Below, in pieces: positions 39,970-49,253 of a DNA stretch of 64,000 nucleotides (the first letter of the stretch is position 1; every line of letters begins with the position of its first letter). The translations under genes and the position numbers were made by a program. The notes beneath the pieces were generated by a model. That model was not told the origin of the DNA and ran no database searches. It worked only from the letters and a program-made list of their open reading frames with translations. The DNA is taken from positions 25,884,082-25,948,081 of the forward strand of contig NC_067207.1 of NCBI RefSeq assembly GCF_026262505.1. Reading direction: 5' to 3'. The DNA comes from Trichomonas vaginalis G3 (lineage: Eukaryota; Parabasalia; Trichomonadida; Trichomonadidae).

Positions 39970-40778
39970 TTAAGTTCCAAATTAAAAATGCCATCGAATG
40001 GTTCAAAGCAAAGAAATCCGATGTCAAAATTGCGCTTATTGCATTCAGAGACTTGATTTACGCAAAGAAATTGAACAAGAGTATTAACAAGAATGATACC
40101 GAATACATTAATTTCCTCTCTATTGATGGAGTCGATGAATTGGTCAGTGAAATAGAGTACATCCCCTGCCAAGGAGGAATGGGAGATGGCCCTGAAGATT
40201 GGAACTCGGCATTCAAGGCGTACTTTAAGCTAGATTTCAGAAAAGAAGCCTCACAAATCATTTTCTTCATCACAGATAATGGAGCTCATCATCCTGAATT
40301 CCATTCCCACCCTGATAATGAAATTGCTGCAAAACTATTTGCTGAAGGTAAATCGAATTTCCAAACTGATGATGAGAAATACTCAATTGATGATTTCATT
40401 GGACCTAACGAAATATTGACTCAGAAAGATCAATTAGAAGTATACATTAAACAATTGGCCAAACAAAATCCATTATGGATATTATGCCCATTTGGATATC
40501 ATGCATTCTATCCAATGGAAAAACTCTACAGGAAATTAAAAAATAATAATCCAAGTACAAATTGCATCAATATCACGTTTAAGGGTTACTGTCCAAAGAA
40601 AAGATTGGAACATTTGAACAAAGATTTTTATAAAATCATTGATATCGAAAGTGATGCAACATCTAGAAATTCTAGAACTGATCTACTGGAGAATTTGTCC
40701 CCACAAGACTTAGGTAAGATCTTCGAGGAAATCTTTACTCAAACGAAATTATTCATTGAAAAGGCAACTATGTTTTAA
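39966..40778 (+). CDS. Giant multi-AAA/vWA ATPase, part 5: third vWA fold and C-terminus
   Basis: A 270-residue frame that completes the third vWA fold. VKIALIAFRDL, then GGMGDGPEDWNSAFKAYFKL and IIFFITDNGAHHPEFHSHPD match the vWA type found in alpha-kinase and related large proteins (GGGDxPEDxxxGL ... ITDAPxHG). After the fold come about 70 residues of helix and the true stop of the gene at 40778. No further gene for 500 bp. Confidence 0.7.
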   Translation: MIKFQIKNAIEWFKAKKSDVKIALIAFRDLIYAKKLNKSINKNDTEYINFLSIDGVDELVSEIEYIPCQGGMGDGPEDWNSAFKAYFKLDFRKEASQIIFFITDNGAHHPEFHSHPDNEIAAKLFAEGKSNFQTDDEKYSIDDFIGPNEILTQKDQLEVYIKQLAKQNPLWILCPFGYHAFYPMEKLYRKLKNNNPSTNCINITFKGYCPKKRLEHLNKDFYKIIDIESDATSRNSRTDLLENLSPQDLGKIFEEIFTQTKLFIEKATMF

Positions 40779-41304
40779 ATAAAATGTATATTATTTTTTG
40801 TTTATAAATGCTTTTTTTACTTCATATCAAAATTGTTCTGCCTTATAATCTAAAACTTAAATATTCAATTTTAAATTTCATTTCCTGAAGCAGATATGTA
40901 ACTAAACATATTCTATAATATTCAATATATAGTAAAAATAATAAGAATTTCTTCATATCAATTTGATGCTTTAAAAAATTCATAAATTTGATTTTTATTT
41001 AAATGACAAATATGTCAATTAAAAAGAATAAATTTTTTCAAGATAGTGAATCATCATAACAAAGAAATTTACAAATTTTATCTCAAAGATATGTGAAGAA
41101 GGACTTTGGAAAGAAGAAACTCTCTAAAATTCTGAATTTTGTTGAGAAAATAATGTACTTCAAGTAGATTCTAAAAAGGGAGATTGAGCATTTATCAAAA
41201 TCATTAAAAAAGATGTTATTTGTAACAAAAAAGTTGCATATGATCCCCTCTTAATGAAGTTATCATAACTTGTCCTTTGATTTAACTTTTTTAATGCAAT
41301 TATG
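40779..41304. other. Intergenic spacer
   Basis: About 525 bp of AT-rich DNA after the giant gene and before the integrase transposon. No gene or repeat was recognised. Confidence 0.45.
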
Positions 41305-41889
41305 ATAACGAATCAGGGGTGTTATAGACCGAAAATAGATTTTTTCGGTTTTCTCTTCAAATAATTGAAAGAATGATACTATTATAGGTTTATTATATTA
41401 TATAGCATATAATCATGCTATAGCCGAAAATTATAAGTTTTGAGAAGATTGAATATAACACAAATAAATTTGAATGTAAGTTAAATTGCTTGTTGTTTTT
41501 AATAGCTATTTAATGAGAAATCCAATATTGCAAAATTCAAATTGAATGATTGAAAGAACAGAAAAAGTCATTCTTTTCAATTTCGAATATGTTTCATTGT
41601 ATTTATAATTATATGGCAAATAAGATATTTAAACTTGATTTTTGAAGGAAAATTCACAAAATTGAATAAATTCAAATAATTTTTATTCAAAAATAAACTA
41701 GTTATTTGAGTTTAATACTAATTATCTATTCAAACTACAAAGTTTGTAATTTAAAATATTTTGTGAGATCAGATTGAATTAATTCAAGGTTCTTTTCAAT
41801 TAATATTAATGACCATATTACGCATTTTCGAACATTCTAAACCAAATATATAAAAATGGGAGACGAATGTTAAATTTGCTAGACATGGG

Positions 41890-42107
41890 GGAGTTGTCTG
41901 CAAAGTTTTAGCTCTTATCTCTAACAAAAAATTAATTTTTAAAAAAATGACCGAATACGTTTCACAGCGAGAAAAAAATAAAAGGCAAGATAGAATTTTC
42001 TAGACATAAAGAAGTTGTTTACCGAGTTTTAGCTCTTATCTCTAACAAAAAATTAATTTTAAAAAAAAAGACCGAATACGTTTCACAGCGAGAAAAAAAT
42101 AAAACTG
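41890..42107. repeat. Subterminal 120-bp repeat, left arm (about 1.9 copies)
   Basis: Two copies of the unit containing AGTTGT ... TTTTAGCTCTTATCTCTAAC ... GACCGAATACGTTTCACAGC, inverted relative to the right-arm array. The outer copy differs slightly (TGCAAAG instead of ACCGAG), as does the outermost right copy, so the two outer copies pair across the element. Confidence 0.85.
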
Positions 42108-42257
42108 TACACTGATTTTAATTTTCATTTCCAGTCACTTTACTTATTATTTTTTCTTTTTTCATTTTAATTATAAATTATTTCATAATACGTTTATTTA
42201 CGTTACCATTTTCTTTATTCTTTTGAATTCCATACTAGACACTTATAGAAATTTTGA

Positions 42258-42455
42258 TTGTTAACGTACTTCATTAGAATGAATCCTTACAAAGGGTATG
42301 TCGATCGAATTTACCTAATTGGTATTTCCAATCAGATTGAAGAAGGTAAAATGACATGGGAAGAAGCTTGCACCCATGTTCCCATCGCCCCAACCCTTCA
42401 ATCAAATGATTTCAAATATTTAGATGTTTCAAAATTTTTTACAAAATCAATTTAG
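42258..42455 (+). CDS. N-terminal ORF of the integrase element
   Basis: A 65-codon frame whose true ATG is probably at 42279 (MNPYKGYVDRIYLIG). It looks like the start of a helix-turn-helix DNA-binding region (QIEEGKMTWEEACTHVPIAP). It is in the same frame as the integrase core, but stops lie between the two, and a Gly/Lys/Arg-rich stretch (PKGKKGRRSIPTTK) is open in another frame. So the transposase gene is either broken here or uses two proteins. Confidence 0.45.
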   Translation: MLTYFIRMNPYKGYVDRIYLIGISNQIEEGKMTWEEACTHVPIAPTLQSNDFKYLDVSKFFTKSI

Positions 42456-42530
42456 CTTACAGAATATCCCATTGCCTAAAGGCAAGAAAGGTCGTAGGTC
42501 AATCCCTACGACCAAATCAAAGCTCTTGCT

Positions 42531-43250
42531 GTGATACATGACCACTGGGCCTTTCCCTGTGGTCAAACAAAACAATGGAAACGTTTGAAATTACAACAAA
42601 TTGATGTATCTTATAGAGAAGTACGCAGATACTTCAAAGAAAATCATTTCACCAAGACGCGATTAGAGCATGCCGGGCCAGAAACAGCAGTAAGATATTG
42701 GGCGCTTTCACCCAATCTTATCTGGCACGCAGATGTTCATTATTTTAGGGGTGTTCGTGGCCAGTATATTTATGGCATAATCGACGATTTTAGCCGCAAA
42801 GTCCTAGCGTGTATACAAATACCAGATATGCTGGCAGCGACGACAGCGAACGTTGCGGCTTCCGCCTTCATTGAATTTGGCGCCCCTTATTGTTTCTGGA
42901 CCGACAACGGTTCAGAAAATAGGGGCGCCTTTCAAGATCTACTTGATCTTTGGCGCGTCCAATGGCGGCATACAGACTCTCATTCTCCCTACCAAAATGG
43001 GAAGATTGAGAGATTCTGGCCGACATTGGAGCGCTGCCAAAGCATTCAGGCTATTCCTGCCTTTATTTGGGAGTACAATAATAACACACCGCATGAAGAT
43101 CTCCCAATTAATCCATTAACTGGAACAAATTACACGCCAAATCAAATGTATCAGCTGAAACCGAAATACACAAATGCAGATACAGAAAGGTTATGGCAAA
43201 TATGGGATACAGATACAGGCATGACCGCTGTTGACACATTCACAGCGTAA
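42531..43250 (+). CDS. Integrase-type (rve) transposase core
   Basis: About 239 codons forming an RNase H-like integrase core: WHADVHYFRG (first Asp), YIYGIIDDFSRKVL, WTDNGSENRG (second Asp) and NGKIERFW (Glu), with 34 residues between the last two. A C-terminal region of about 55 residues (YNNNTPHEDLPINPLTG) is of the type in IS481/IS3 and Ginger enzymes ('N..RPH..L...TP'). The N-terminal part, PCGQTKQWKRLKLQQIDVSYREVRRYFK, continues a helix-turn-helix. No ATG lies at the start, so the upstream part must come from another frame or the enzyme is dead. Codons are more G/C-rich than the surroundings. Confidence 0.8.
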   Translation: MIHDHWAFPCGQTKQWKRLKLQQIDVSYREVRRYFKENHFTKTRLEHAGPETAVRYWALSPNLIWHADVHYFRGVRGQYIYGIIDDFSRKVLACIQIPDMLAATTANVAASAFIEFGAPYCFWTDNGSENRGAFQDLLDLWRVQWRHTDSHSPYQNGKIERFWPTLERCQSIQAIPAFIWEYNNNTPHEDLPINPLTGTNYTPNQMYQLKPKYTNADTERLWQIWDTDTGMTAVDTFTA

Positions 43251-43670
43251 TAATAAACATAATTTTTTAATTTCATTTTTAACAAGTTTTTTTTAAATGT
43301 ATGTAATGAATAATTCATTAGAATATGATAATGCACATTGTAACAGAATAGAACAATCACCAAATTTTTTTTTTGAAATTAAAAAATAAAAGTAAAAAGT
43401 ATAAAGTAATCTAACCAAAAAAGATATTTAAAAGAATTTTGGAAAAAACAGAATAAGGATAATGATATTATTTTAGATACACAATCGATGTACTGAAGAA
43501 TAATCCGGTAAAATGATGATATAAAATTAGATTATTTTACAAGTAGCTAAAAGAATAAAACTATAATATAAAATAAATGAAGTTTAATGAAACAATAAAG
43601 GTTAAATAAATAATAAAGATTTTTATTTTATATCAGTATTGAGAAGAAGTAACAGCTGACACTTGGTAGA

Positions 43671-44159
43671 CAACTTCTTTATGTCTAGAAAATTCTATCT
43701 TGCCTTTTATTTTTTTCTCGCTGTGAAACGTATTCGGTCTTTTTTTTAAAAATTAATTTTTTGTTAGAGATAAGAGCTAAAACTCGGTAAACAACTTCTT
43801 TATGTCTAGAAAATTCTATCTTGCCTTTTATTTTTTCTCGCTGTGAAACGTATTCGGTCTTTTTTTAAAAATTAATTTTTTGTTAGAGATAAGAGCTAAA
43901 ACTCGGTAAACAACTTCTTTATGTCTAGAAAATTCTATCTTGCCTTTTATTTTTTTCTCGCTGTGAAACGTATTCGGTCTTTTTTTAAAAATTAATTTTT
44001 TGTTAGAGATAAGAGCTAAAACTCGGTAAACAACTTCTTTATGTCTAGAAAATTCTATCTTGCCTTTTATTTTTTTCTCGCTGTGAAACGTATTCGGTCT
44101 TTTTTTTTAAAAATTAATTTTTTGTTAGAGATAAGAGCTAAAACTTTGCAGACAACTCC
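43671..44159. repeat. Subterminal 120-bp repeat, right arm (four copies)
   Basis: Units start CAACTTCTTTATGTCTAG at 43671, 43792, 43911 and 44031, with a diverged start at 44152. Period 119-121 bases; the difference is the length of a T run after ATTCGGTC. The array is about twice as long as that of the left arm. Confidence 0.9.
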
Positions 44160-44892
44160 CCATGTCTAGCAAATTTAACATTCGTCTCCCATTTTTATAT
44201 ATTTGGTTTAGAATGTTCGAAAATGCGTAATATGGTCATTAATATTAATTGAAAAGAACCTTGAATTAATTCAATCTGATCTCACAAAATATTTTAAATT
44301 ACAAACTTTGTAGTTTGAATAGATAATTAGTATTAAACTCAAATAACTAGTTTATTTTTGAATAAAAATTATTTGAATTTATTCAATTTTGTGAATTTTC
44401 CTTCAAAAATCAAGTTTAAATATCTTATTTGCCATATAATTATAAATACAATGAAACATATTCGAAATTGAAAAGAATGACTTTTTCTGTTCTTTCAATC
44501 ATTCAATTTGAATTTTGCAATATTGGATTTCTCATTAAATAGCTATTAAAAACAACAAGCAATTTAACTTACATTCAAATTTATTTGTGTTATATTCAAT
44601 CTTCTCAAAACTTATAATTTTCGGCTATAGCATGATTATATGCTATATAATATAATAAACCTATAATAGTATCATTCTTTCAATTATTTGAAGAGAAAAC
44701 CGAAAAAATCTATTTTCGGTCTATAACAATAACGAATCAGGGGAAAAATATCTAAATGTTTAATGACTGGGGCCCAAAGGCCACAAGTGATACAAGAACC
44801 TTTCGGTTAATATCAAGAATACGACGAGGATAAGAGTATGAAATTAGAATGGATAAACGACAGTAATTTTATGTCCTAACTTGTAAGATTAA

Positions 44893-46377
44893 GGATGTCA
44901 ATTCGGAAAATTGTTTTCATTTTAGGAGAATATAATTTTCCTTTTGGAAAATTTAAAAAGTGAGACGCGCAGGATTCGAACTTTTTTAAAAGTTGATTTA
45001 AATATATTCTAGTGTGATTTCTAAGGATAATATCATATTTAAAATAAGAATATACTAGTTTGGGTGGTATAATTTTTTCGATAAATTTGAGAATATGTAC
45101 GTTTAGGGCATCAAAAGTGTCAATTCGCTCAGCGAAAGCTGAGCTAGCTTCGTTCTCGAAAGAATAGGGAAGGAGTGAAAGAGAGTGATACAGATGTTGA
45201 CACATTCATATCATTTCAACAAATTTTGATCAAATTGAAATTCAATGAAATTCAATTCACTTCATATCCTTCAGTCAGTACATTGACATCCTTCTACATC
45301 ACAATGATAACTCGTACATCAATAGTTCTACAACTAACTCAGAAAAAACAAGATTTTTCCTTCCAGCTTACAGCTTTTAAAAAGTTTCGATGATAAAAAT
45401 CACTCTACTCTTGTTTATCGATATGTTGTGATAGTAGGTAAACGTATTCTTATCGATATTAATAAAAATATTTTTACGAAAATCTGAACCAATTACAAAG
45501 TTATTCATAAAGTTTATGATAACTGTAATTACTTCATCTTTGTTTTATATTTGAATAAACAATTTAATTTAATTTAATTTGCATAATTTTTTTTAGTTGA
45601 AAAACAGGAAACTTATTTGAGTTTGTATTATTTTTATCGTTCAATTCATTGTATCAGTGAGTGATCCAGATATTTAAGATATTTAGAAAAAATTTATTAA
45701 TTTGATTAACAAATTTTAATCAAAATAGCAAAAATCTATTTGATAGCTGTAAGCAAACAATAACTTTTATTTCAAGCAAAATCACTTATTTTCATCTAAA
45801 CGTATAAAATTGTCAATTTTATGAGAATAAATTTAAAATCTCATGAAATATAAAGAAGAGTAATATTTTTCAATTTTCTTTTTTTCTTTGTCTCAAATAT
45901 TTTCTGTTGGGAATTTTCTTGTTATCAAAAAATAATTTTAATATTTGTTTATTTCATTACATACAATAAAATTTTAAAAACTCTATTTCTTCTCAAGAAA
46001 ATTTTTTTCCTTCATATGAAGAAACATTTTGTTCTCCATTTGATGCTGAGTCTAAATCTCGATTTTTGAATTTTCTTCTTTCCAAATTTCTTTTTTCCAA
46101 ATTAGAAGTTTAATTCAAATTTTCAATAGTTTATATATTTTCTCAAACCGTCTTAGATTTTCTTACTTTTTGGGGATTTTCTCTCAAAATATACAAAAAT
46201 AGCAATATCAATACATGTGTCTAATATACTTTAAAACCATCGTGATAAAATTCAAAAACGAAGAGATCTTCTCTCCAAATTTTTTTCAAAATCAAAAAAA
46301 TGAGATAAAAAAATACGTTTGGAAATTCATTTTTAGCATTTTAGGAATTTTCTCACTTTTCTTCCAAATTGACATCC
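44893..46377. mobile_element. TTAA-type non-autonomous element (1.49 kb)
   Basis: Ends GGATGTCAATTCGGAA and TTCCAAATTGACATCC form inverted repeats of about 16 bases with one difference. Left flank TTAA (44889-44892), right flank TTAG. No convincing gene; two overlapping frames at 44876-45205 and 45175-45393 are short and unlike each other. The GGATGTC end is shared with 23634-24414. It fills most of the space between the integrase transposon and the next gene. Confidence 0.6.
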
Positions 46378-46594
46378 TTAGTAAGATCCTATTTTTATGC
46401 TTTGTTCTTCCCTTGGATCTTATCCGATAGAAATGTCAAAATGTAAAATTCATTGTTTAGAAAAGTGCCCAACCACATTTTACATTTTTTACAAAATTAT
46501 ATTAGAAATACCAATTGTTCTGTTTAATTATTTAAACACAGTTGTAACCAAATTTTATAACGATAACTTTTTTTTATTCATAAATTTTAATTCA

Positions 46595-47440
46595 ATGTGT
46601 GAAGCCGAAAATCAACCTCTAGACAAAATAGAACATGAACAAAATGAAGAGGAGACAAGCAATAAATCAGGCAGCTCGGATAACTTAGAATCAGACCAGC
46701 AGAATGATTTTACAATCACAACTTCCCATCCTTTAATAGACTTAGGAATAGTTACACCAAATGATATTGATTTAGTTTGTCAGCATATTACAGATATTAT
46801 CTTAAATCATGGAGGAGCCGCTACTATGGTAACTTTGCAATATCATTTTAACAAAAGGAAGCATCTTTTTGGAGGAGAAAATGCTCCAATTAGAAAATTA
46901 ATTAAAAATGGTTTGGATACAGTTATCAACGGCCATCCATTGTTTATCAAAGATGCATTTATTCAATATGGATGGAGATGCAATGCTAGTTTAAACAATA
47001 TGGTCGAATCTGCAAATACTCCACGAAATCACAAAATCGAATCTTCCGAAACTACAGATTCTGATCGAAAAGTTGATGAAAAAGATATAGGTAAGCGGTT
47101 TGAAGACATTATGATCGAAAAAATACGATCGTTCGAATATGGTTTATCAATTGAATCAATTACAAAAGATATGCGACCTTACAAAGACTTTCCTGGACTC
47201 TTTTGCAATTTACCAGTTGAAAAAAGAGTTAAAGCAGTATTAAGGGCTCGTGGAAAGGATCCTATTTATTATGACCCTCCAACCCAATTGTGGATGGCCA
47301 TAGAAAGAAAAGAATGGTTTGAACAAAAAAGGAGAGAAACAATGGCTAAATTTTTGCCACCAGCACTTAGAGATCTTGACTTCCCAAGCTTGACAACAGG
47401 CCAGCTTTACAATATCCTCGTTGAAAGAGGCATTTTTTAA
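46595..47440 (+). CDS. Hypothetical host protein with possible winged-helix domain
   Basis: A 281-residue protein. I place the start at the ATG at 46595 (MCEAENQPLD): a TCATA initiator lies about 15 bases upstream, and the 66 codons before it have the composition of intergenic DNA. An acidic N-terminus is followed by residues 60-140 (DLVCQHITDIILNHGGAATMVTLQYHFNKRK ... LIKNGLDTVI), which look like a small winged-helix fold; a second similar unit may lie at 170-240 (FEDIMIEKIRSFEYGLSIESI ... YYDPPTQLWM). The C-terminus is basic/aromatic. No family recognised; a nucleic-acid role is only suggested by the fold. Tvmar1 is inserted 28 bases after the stop. Confidence 0.6.
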   Translation: MCEAENQPLDKIEHEQNEEETSNKSGSSDNLESDQQNDFTITTSHPLIDLGIVTPNDIDLVCQHITDIILNHGGAATMVTLQYHFNKRKHLFGGENAPIRKLIKNGLDTVINGHPLFIKDAFIQYGWRCNASLNNMVESANTPRNHKIESSETTDSDRKVDEKDIGKRFEDIMIEKIRSFEYGLSIESITKDMRPYKDFPGLFCNLPVEKRVKAVLRARGKDPIYYDPPTQLWMAIERKEWFEQKRRETMAKFLPPALRDLDFPSLTTGQLYNILVERGIF

Positions 47441-47468
47441 GAAAGATTTTTTCTAATTTTATATTATA

Positions 47469-48768
47469 GGGTGTCCAAAGGTGTGTTTAGCACAAACCTG
47501 AATACTGCGAATAGAAATAAACAAGTTACATATATATAAAGTTTATTTAAATATAATCACCATTGGATTCAATCACGCGTTCGCAGCGATCGATCCAGGC
47601 TTGAAAGACACGCTTTAAATCATCATGAGAAAATTTCTCAAATTGCTCTCTTACAAAATTTTCAAGATCATCTGGACTCGCGAATTCGCGTCCTTCAGCT
47701 CTCTTTTTTAGCGTGCCGAATAAATAAAAGTCAGATGGTGCAATATCAGGTGAATAAATTGGGTTTGGAACAACTTTGACATTGTTTTCCACCAAGTAAT
47801 TCATTACCTTATGACTTTTGTGAACTCTTGAATTATCAAAATGAATTGCAAACTTTTGTTTTTGTTGTTTGGATTTCTCAAACTCATCAGAATTGATAAT
47901 TTGAGTAAGAACATTGTCAATTAGATACTGAGCATTCATCGTATTAGGTTTTTGAAGAATATCAATTGCGATGATGCCATTCACGCCCCAAAAAACCGAC
48001 AACATCATCATTGGTGTGTCAATTTTTTTCTTCGGGAATGTTTGCGGATTTTCATCCTTCGGGATCCACATGATTTTGGCTTCTGTTGCATATTGAAACC
48101 AAGACTCGTCCCCTGTTACTAAAAAGCGAAACTTCTTGGATTGATACGCACCCAATATAGAGAGGAGCTCTTTCGAAGATTGGACTCTAGATTTTTTTTG
48201 AACTGAATTAAGGTTGTGCGGAACCCAACGTGTATACGCTAGTTTGTAGTTCAAATAATTGTGCAGATAATAACTGACTGTTGTACGTGGTATCTTTGTC
48301 ATCTCCTCTATCCTTCTGAGTGATGCTCTTGGGTCTTCATCTAGCACTTGAAGAATTGCTTTGATTTTTCTTTGATCCGGCGATTTTTTGTCAATTTTTA
48401 TGATGGGCGCCTTTTTGTTCATGAAGTGATACATCCTAACATGATACGTTACAGTGGAATAGCTAGGAGCATCCATACCGAAGCATTTTACCAATGCCTC
48501 GTAGATTTTTTTACAGTCTTTGCATTTTTTTGCAAGAGCGAGGATGTTTTCTTTATGATTCATTAAAAAAATGAAAAAAATCCCGCCAAAATTTCCCGCG
48601 AAACCGCCTCTTGTCTCAAAATTCATTTTATATACCGGCATGGCGCCAAAATACAACATACTCATCATATACATATATTCATATTTTTTATTATATATTT
48701 ATAATCAGCATATATCTCCTTTAATAGTCTGATATAGAGCGCTGTGCTAAACGCACCTTTGGACACCC
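47469..48768. mobile_element. Mariner transposon, Tvmar1 type
   Basis: A 1300-bp body starting GGGTGTCCAAAGGTG and ending CACCTTTGGACACCC, flanked by TA on both sides (47467-47468 and 48769-48770). Inverted repeats run about 28 bases with a few differences. It carries one uninterrupted transposase on the minus strand. Size, ends and coding content agree with Tvmar1, the mariner known from T. vaginalis with hundreds of similar copies. The copy looks whole. Confidence 0.93.
47547..48563 (-). CDS. Mariner transposase (DD34D)
   Basis: A 338-residue transposase, taking the Met of MNHKENILALAKKC as start; the 37 codons before it come from the element's leader. The N-terminus has paired helix-turn-helix regions (about 1-100). 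The catalytic triad is VTGDESWF, IHFDNSRVH and APSDFYLF with 34 residues between the last two Asp, the mariner spacing. The linker signature is intact (SPDIAPSDFYLFGTLK). No stop or shift, so the gene could be functional. Confidence 0.93.
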   Translation of the reverse strand: MNHKENILALAKKCKDCKKIYEALVKCFGMDAPSYSTVTYHVRMYHFMNKKAPIIKIDKKSPDQRKIKAILQVLDEDPRASLRRIEEMTKIPRTTVSYYLHNYLNYKLAYTRWVPHNLNSVQKKSRVQSSKELLSILGAYQSKKFRFLVTGDESWFQYATEAKIMWIPKDENPQTFPKKKIDTPMMMLSVFWGVNGIIAIDILQKPNTMNAQYLIDNVLTQIINSDEFEKSKQQKQKFAIHFDNSRVHKSHKVMNYLVENNVKVVPNPIYSPDIAPSDFYLFGTLKKRAEGREFASPDDLENFVREQFEKFSHDDLKRVFQAWIDRCERVIESNGDYI

Positions 48769-48770
48769 TA

Positions 48771-49253
48771 TATTTTTAAAATATATATGTTTGTTATCAT
48801 TTTAATCAAATTATATTCATTTTTAAATGATCTTGTATATTGTCTATAACGAAAATTTCAATTTCAATAATATTTCTTTTTTGTTCCACCATTATACAAA
48901 AATGGTACTGAGACTTACCTAAGTTACACATCTATTTATCAGAAATTGATAAAATTAATAAAAAGAAGAAGATACAGTGTAAAATTGTTCAAAAAAATAG
49001 ATTTTATTTATAATTAATGGTTTTCTTTGCCATAAGTACTAGTGTTGTTGCAAAACTTTGTATTCTATTTGAATAATAGCATGAAATAAAGTTTATTATA
49101 TAAAACAATATTAAATCAAACGCTCAATAAAATAAAAACATTTCTTTTGAGTGAAAATATATACAATGTTATTAATAGAATAGCAGTTCGAGAACGAAAA
49201 AAATTAAACAATAATGAATATGGGTAAAATACATTGCTTAGTTCTAATGTGTT
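48771..49253. other. Intergenic spacer
   Basis: About 480 bp of AT-rich DNA between Tvmar1 and the end of the DZIP1-like gene. No gene or repeat recognised. Confidence 0.45.

Larger units (their letters stand above)
41320..44728. mobile_element. DDE-integrase DNA transposon with long inverted arms (3.4 kb)
   Basis: Ends are TGTTATAGACC ... GGTCTATAACA. The outer unique arms, 41320 to about 41889 and about 44160-44728, are near-identical inverted repeats of some 570 bases. Each arm continues inward into a 120-bp tandem repeat (about 1.9 copies left, 4 right). The core 42110-43650 carries one integrase-type transposase. The element is flanked by an exact 15-base direct repeat, ATAACGAATCAGGGG (41305-41319 and 44729-44743). 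Long arms and an integrase core recall the Ginger/IS481-like superfamilies; the 15-base duplication does not fit the 4-6 bases usual for them. Confidence 0.85.

Noticed and set aside
39940-39990. Programmed frameshift as explanation for the giant gene
   Set aside because: The four shift points share no slippery sequence, and one lies in a variable repeat; mutation or sequencing error is more likely.
44960-44985. GGATTCGAAC resembling a tRNA T-loop
   Set aside because: The bases around it cannot form the T-stem or any other arm of a tRNA.
44876-45393. Two overlapping opposite frames of 109 and 72 codons
   Set aside because: They lie in a TTAA element, overlap and have no coding signal I trust.
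46397-46594. N-terminal extension of the 46595-47440 gene
   Set aside because: The composition is intergenic and an initiator lies just before the later ATG.
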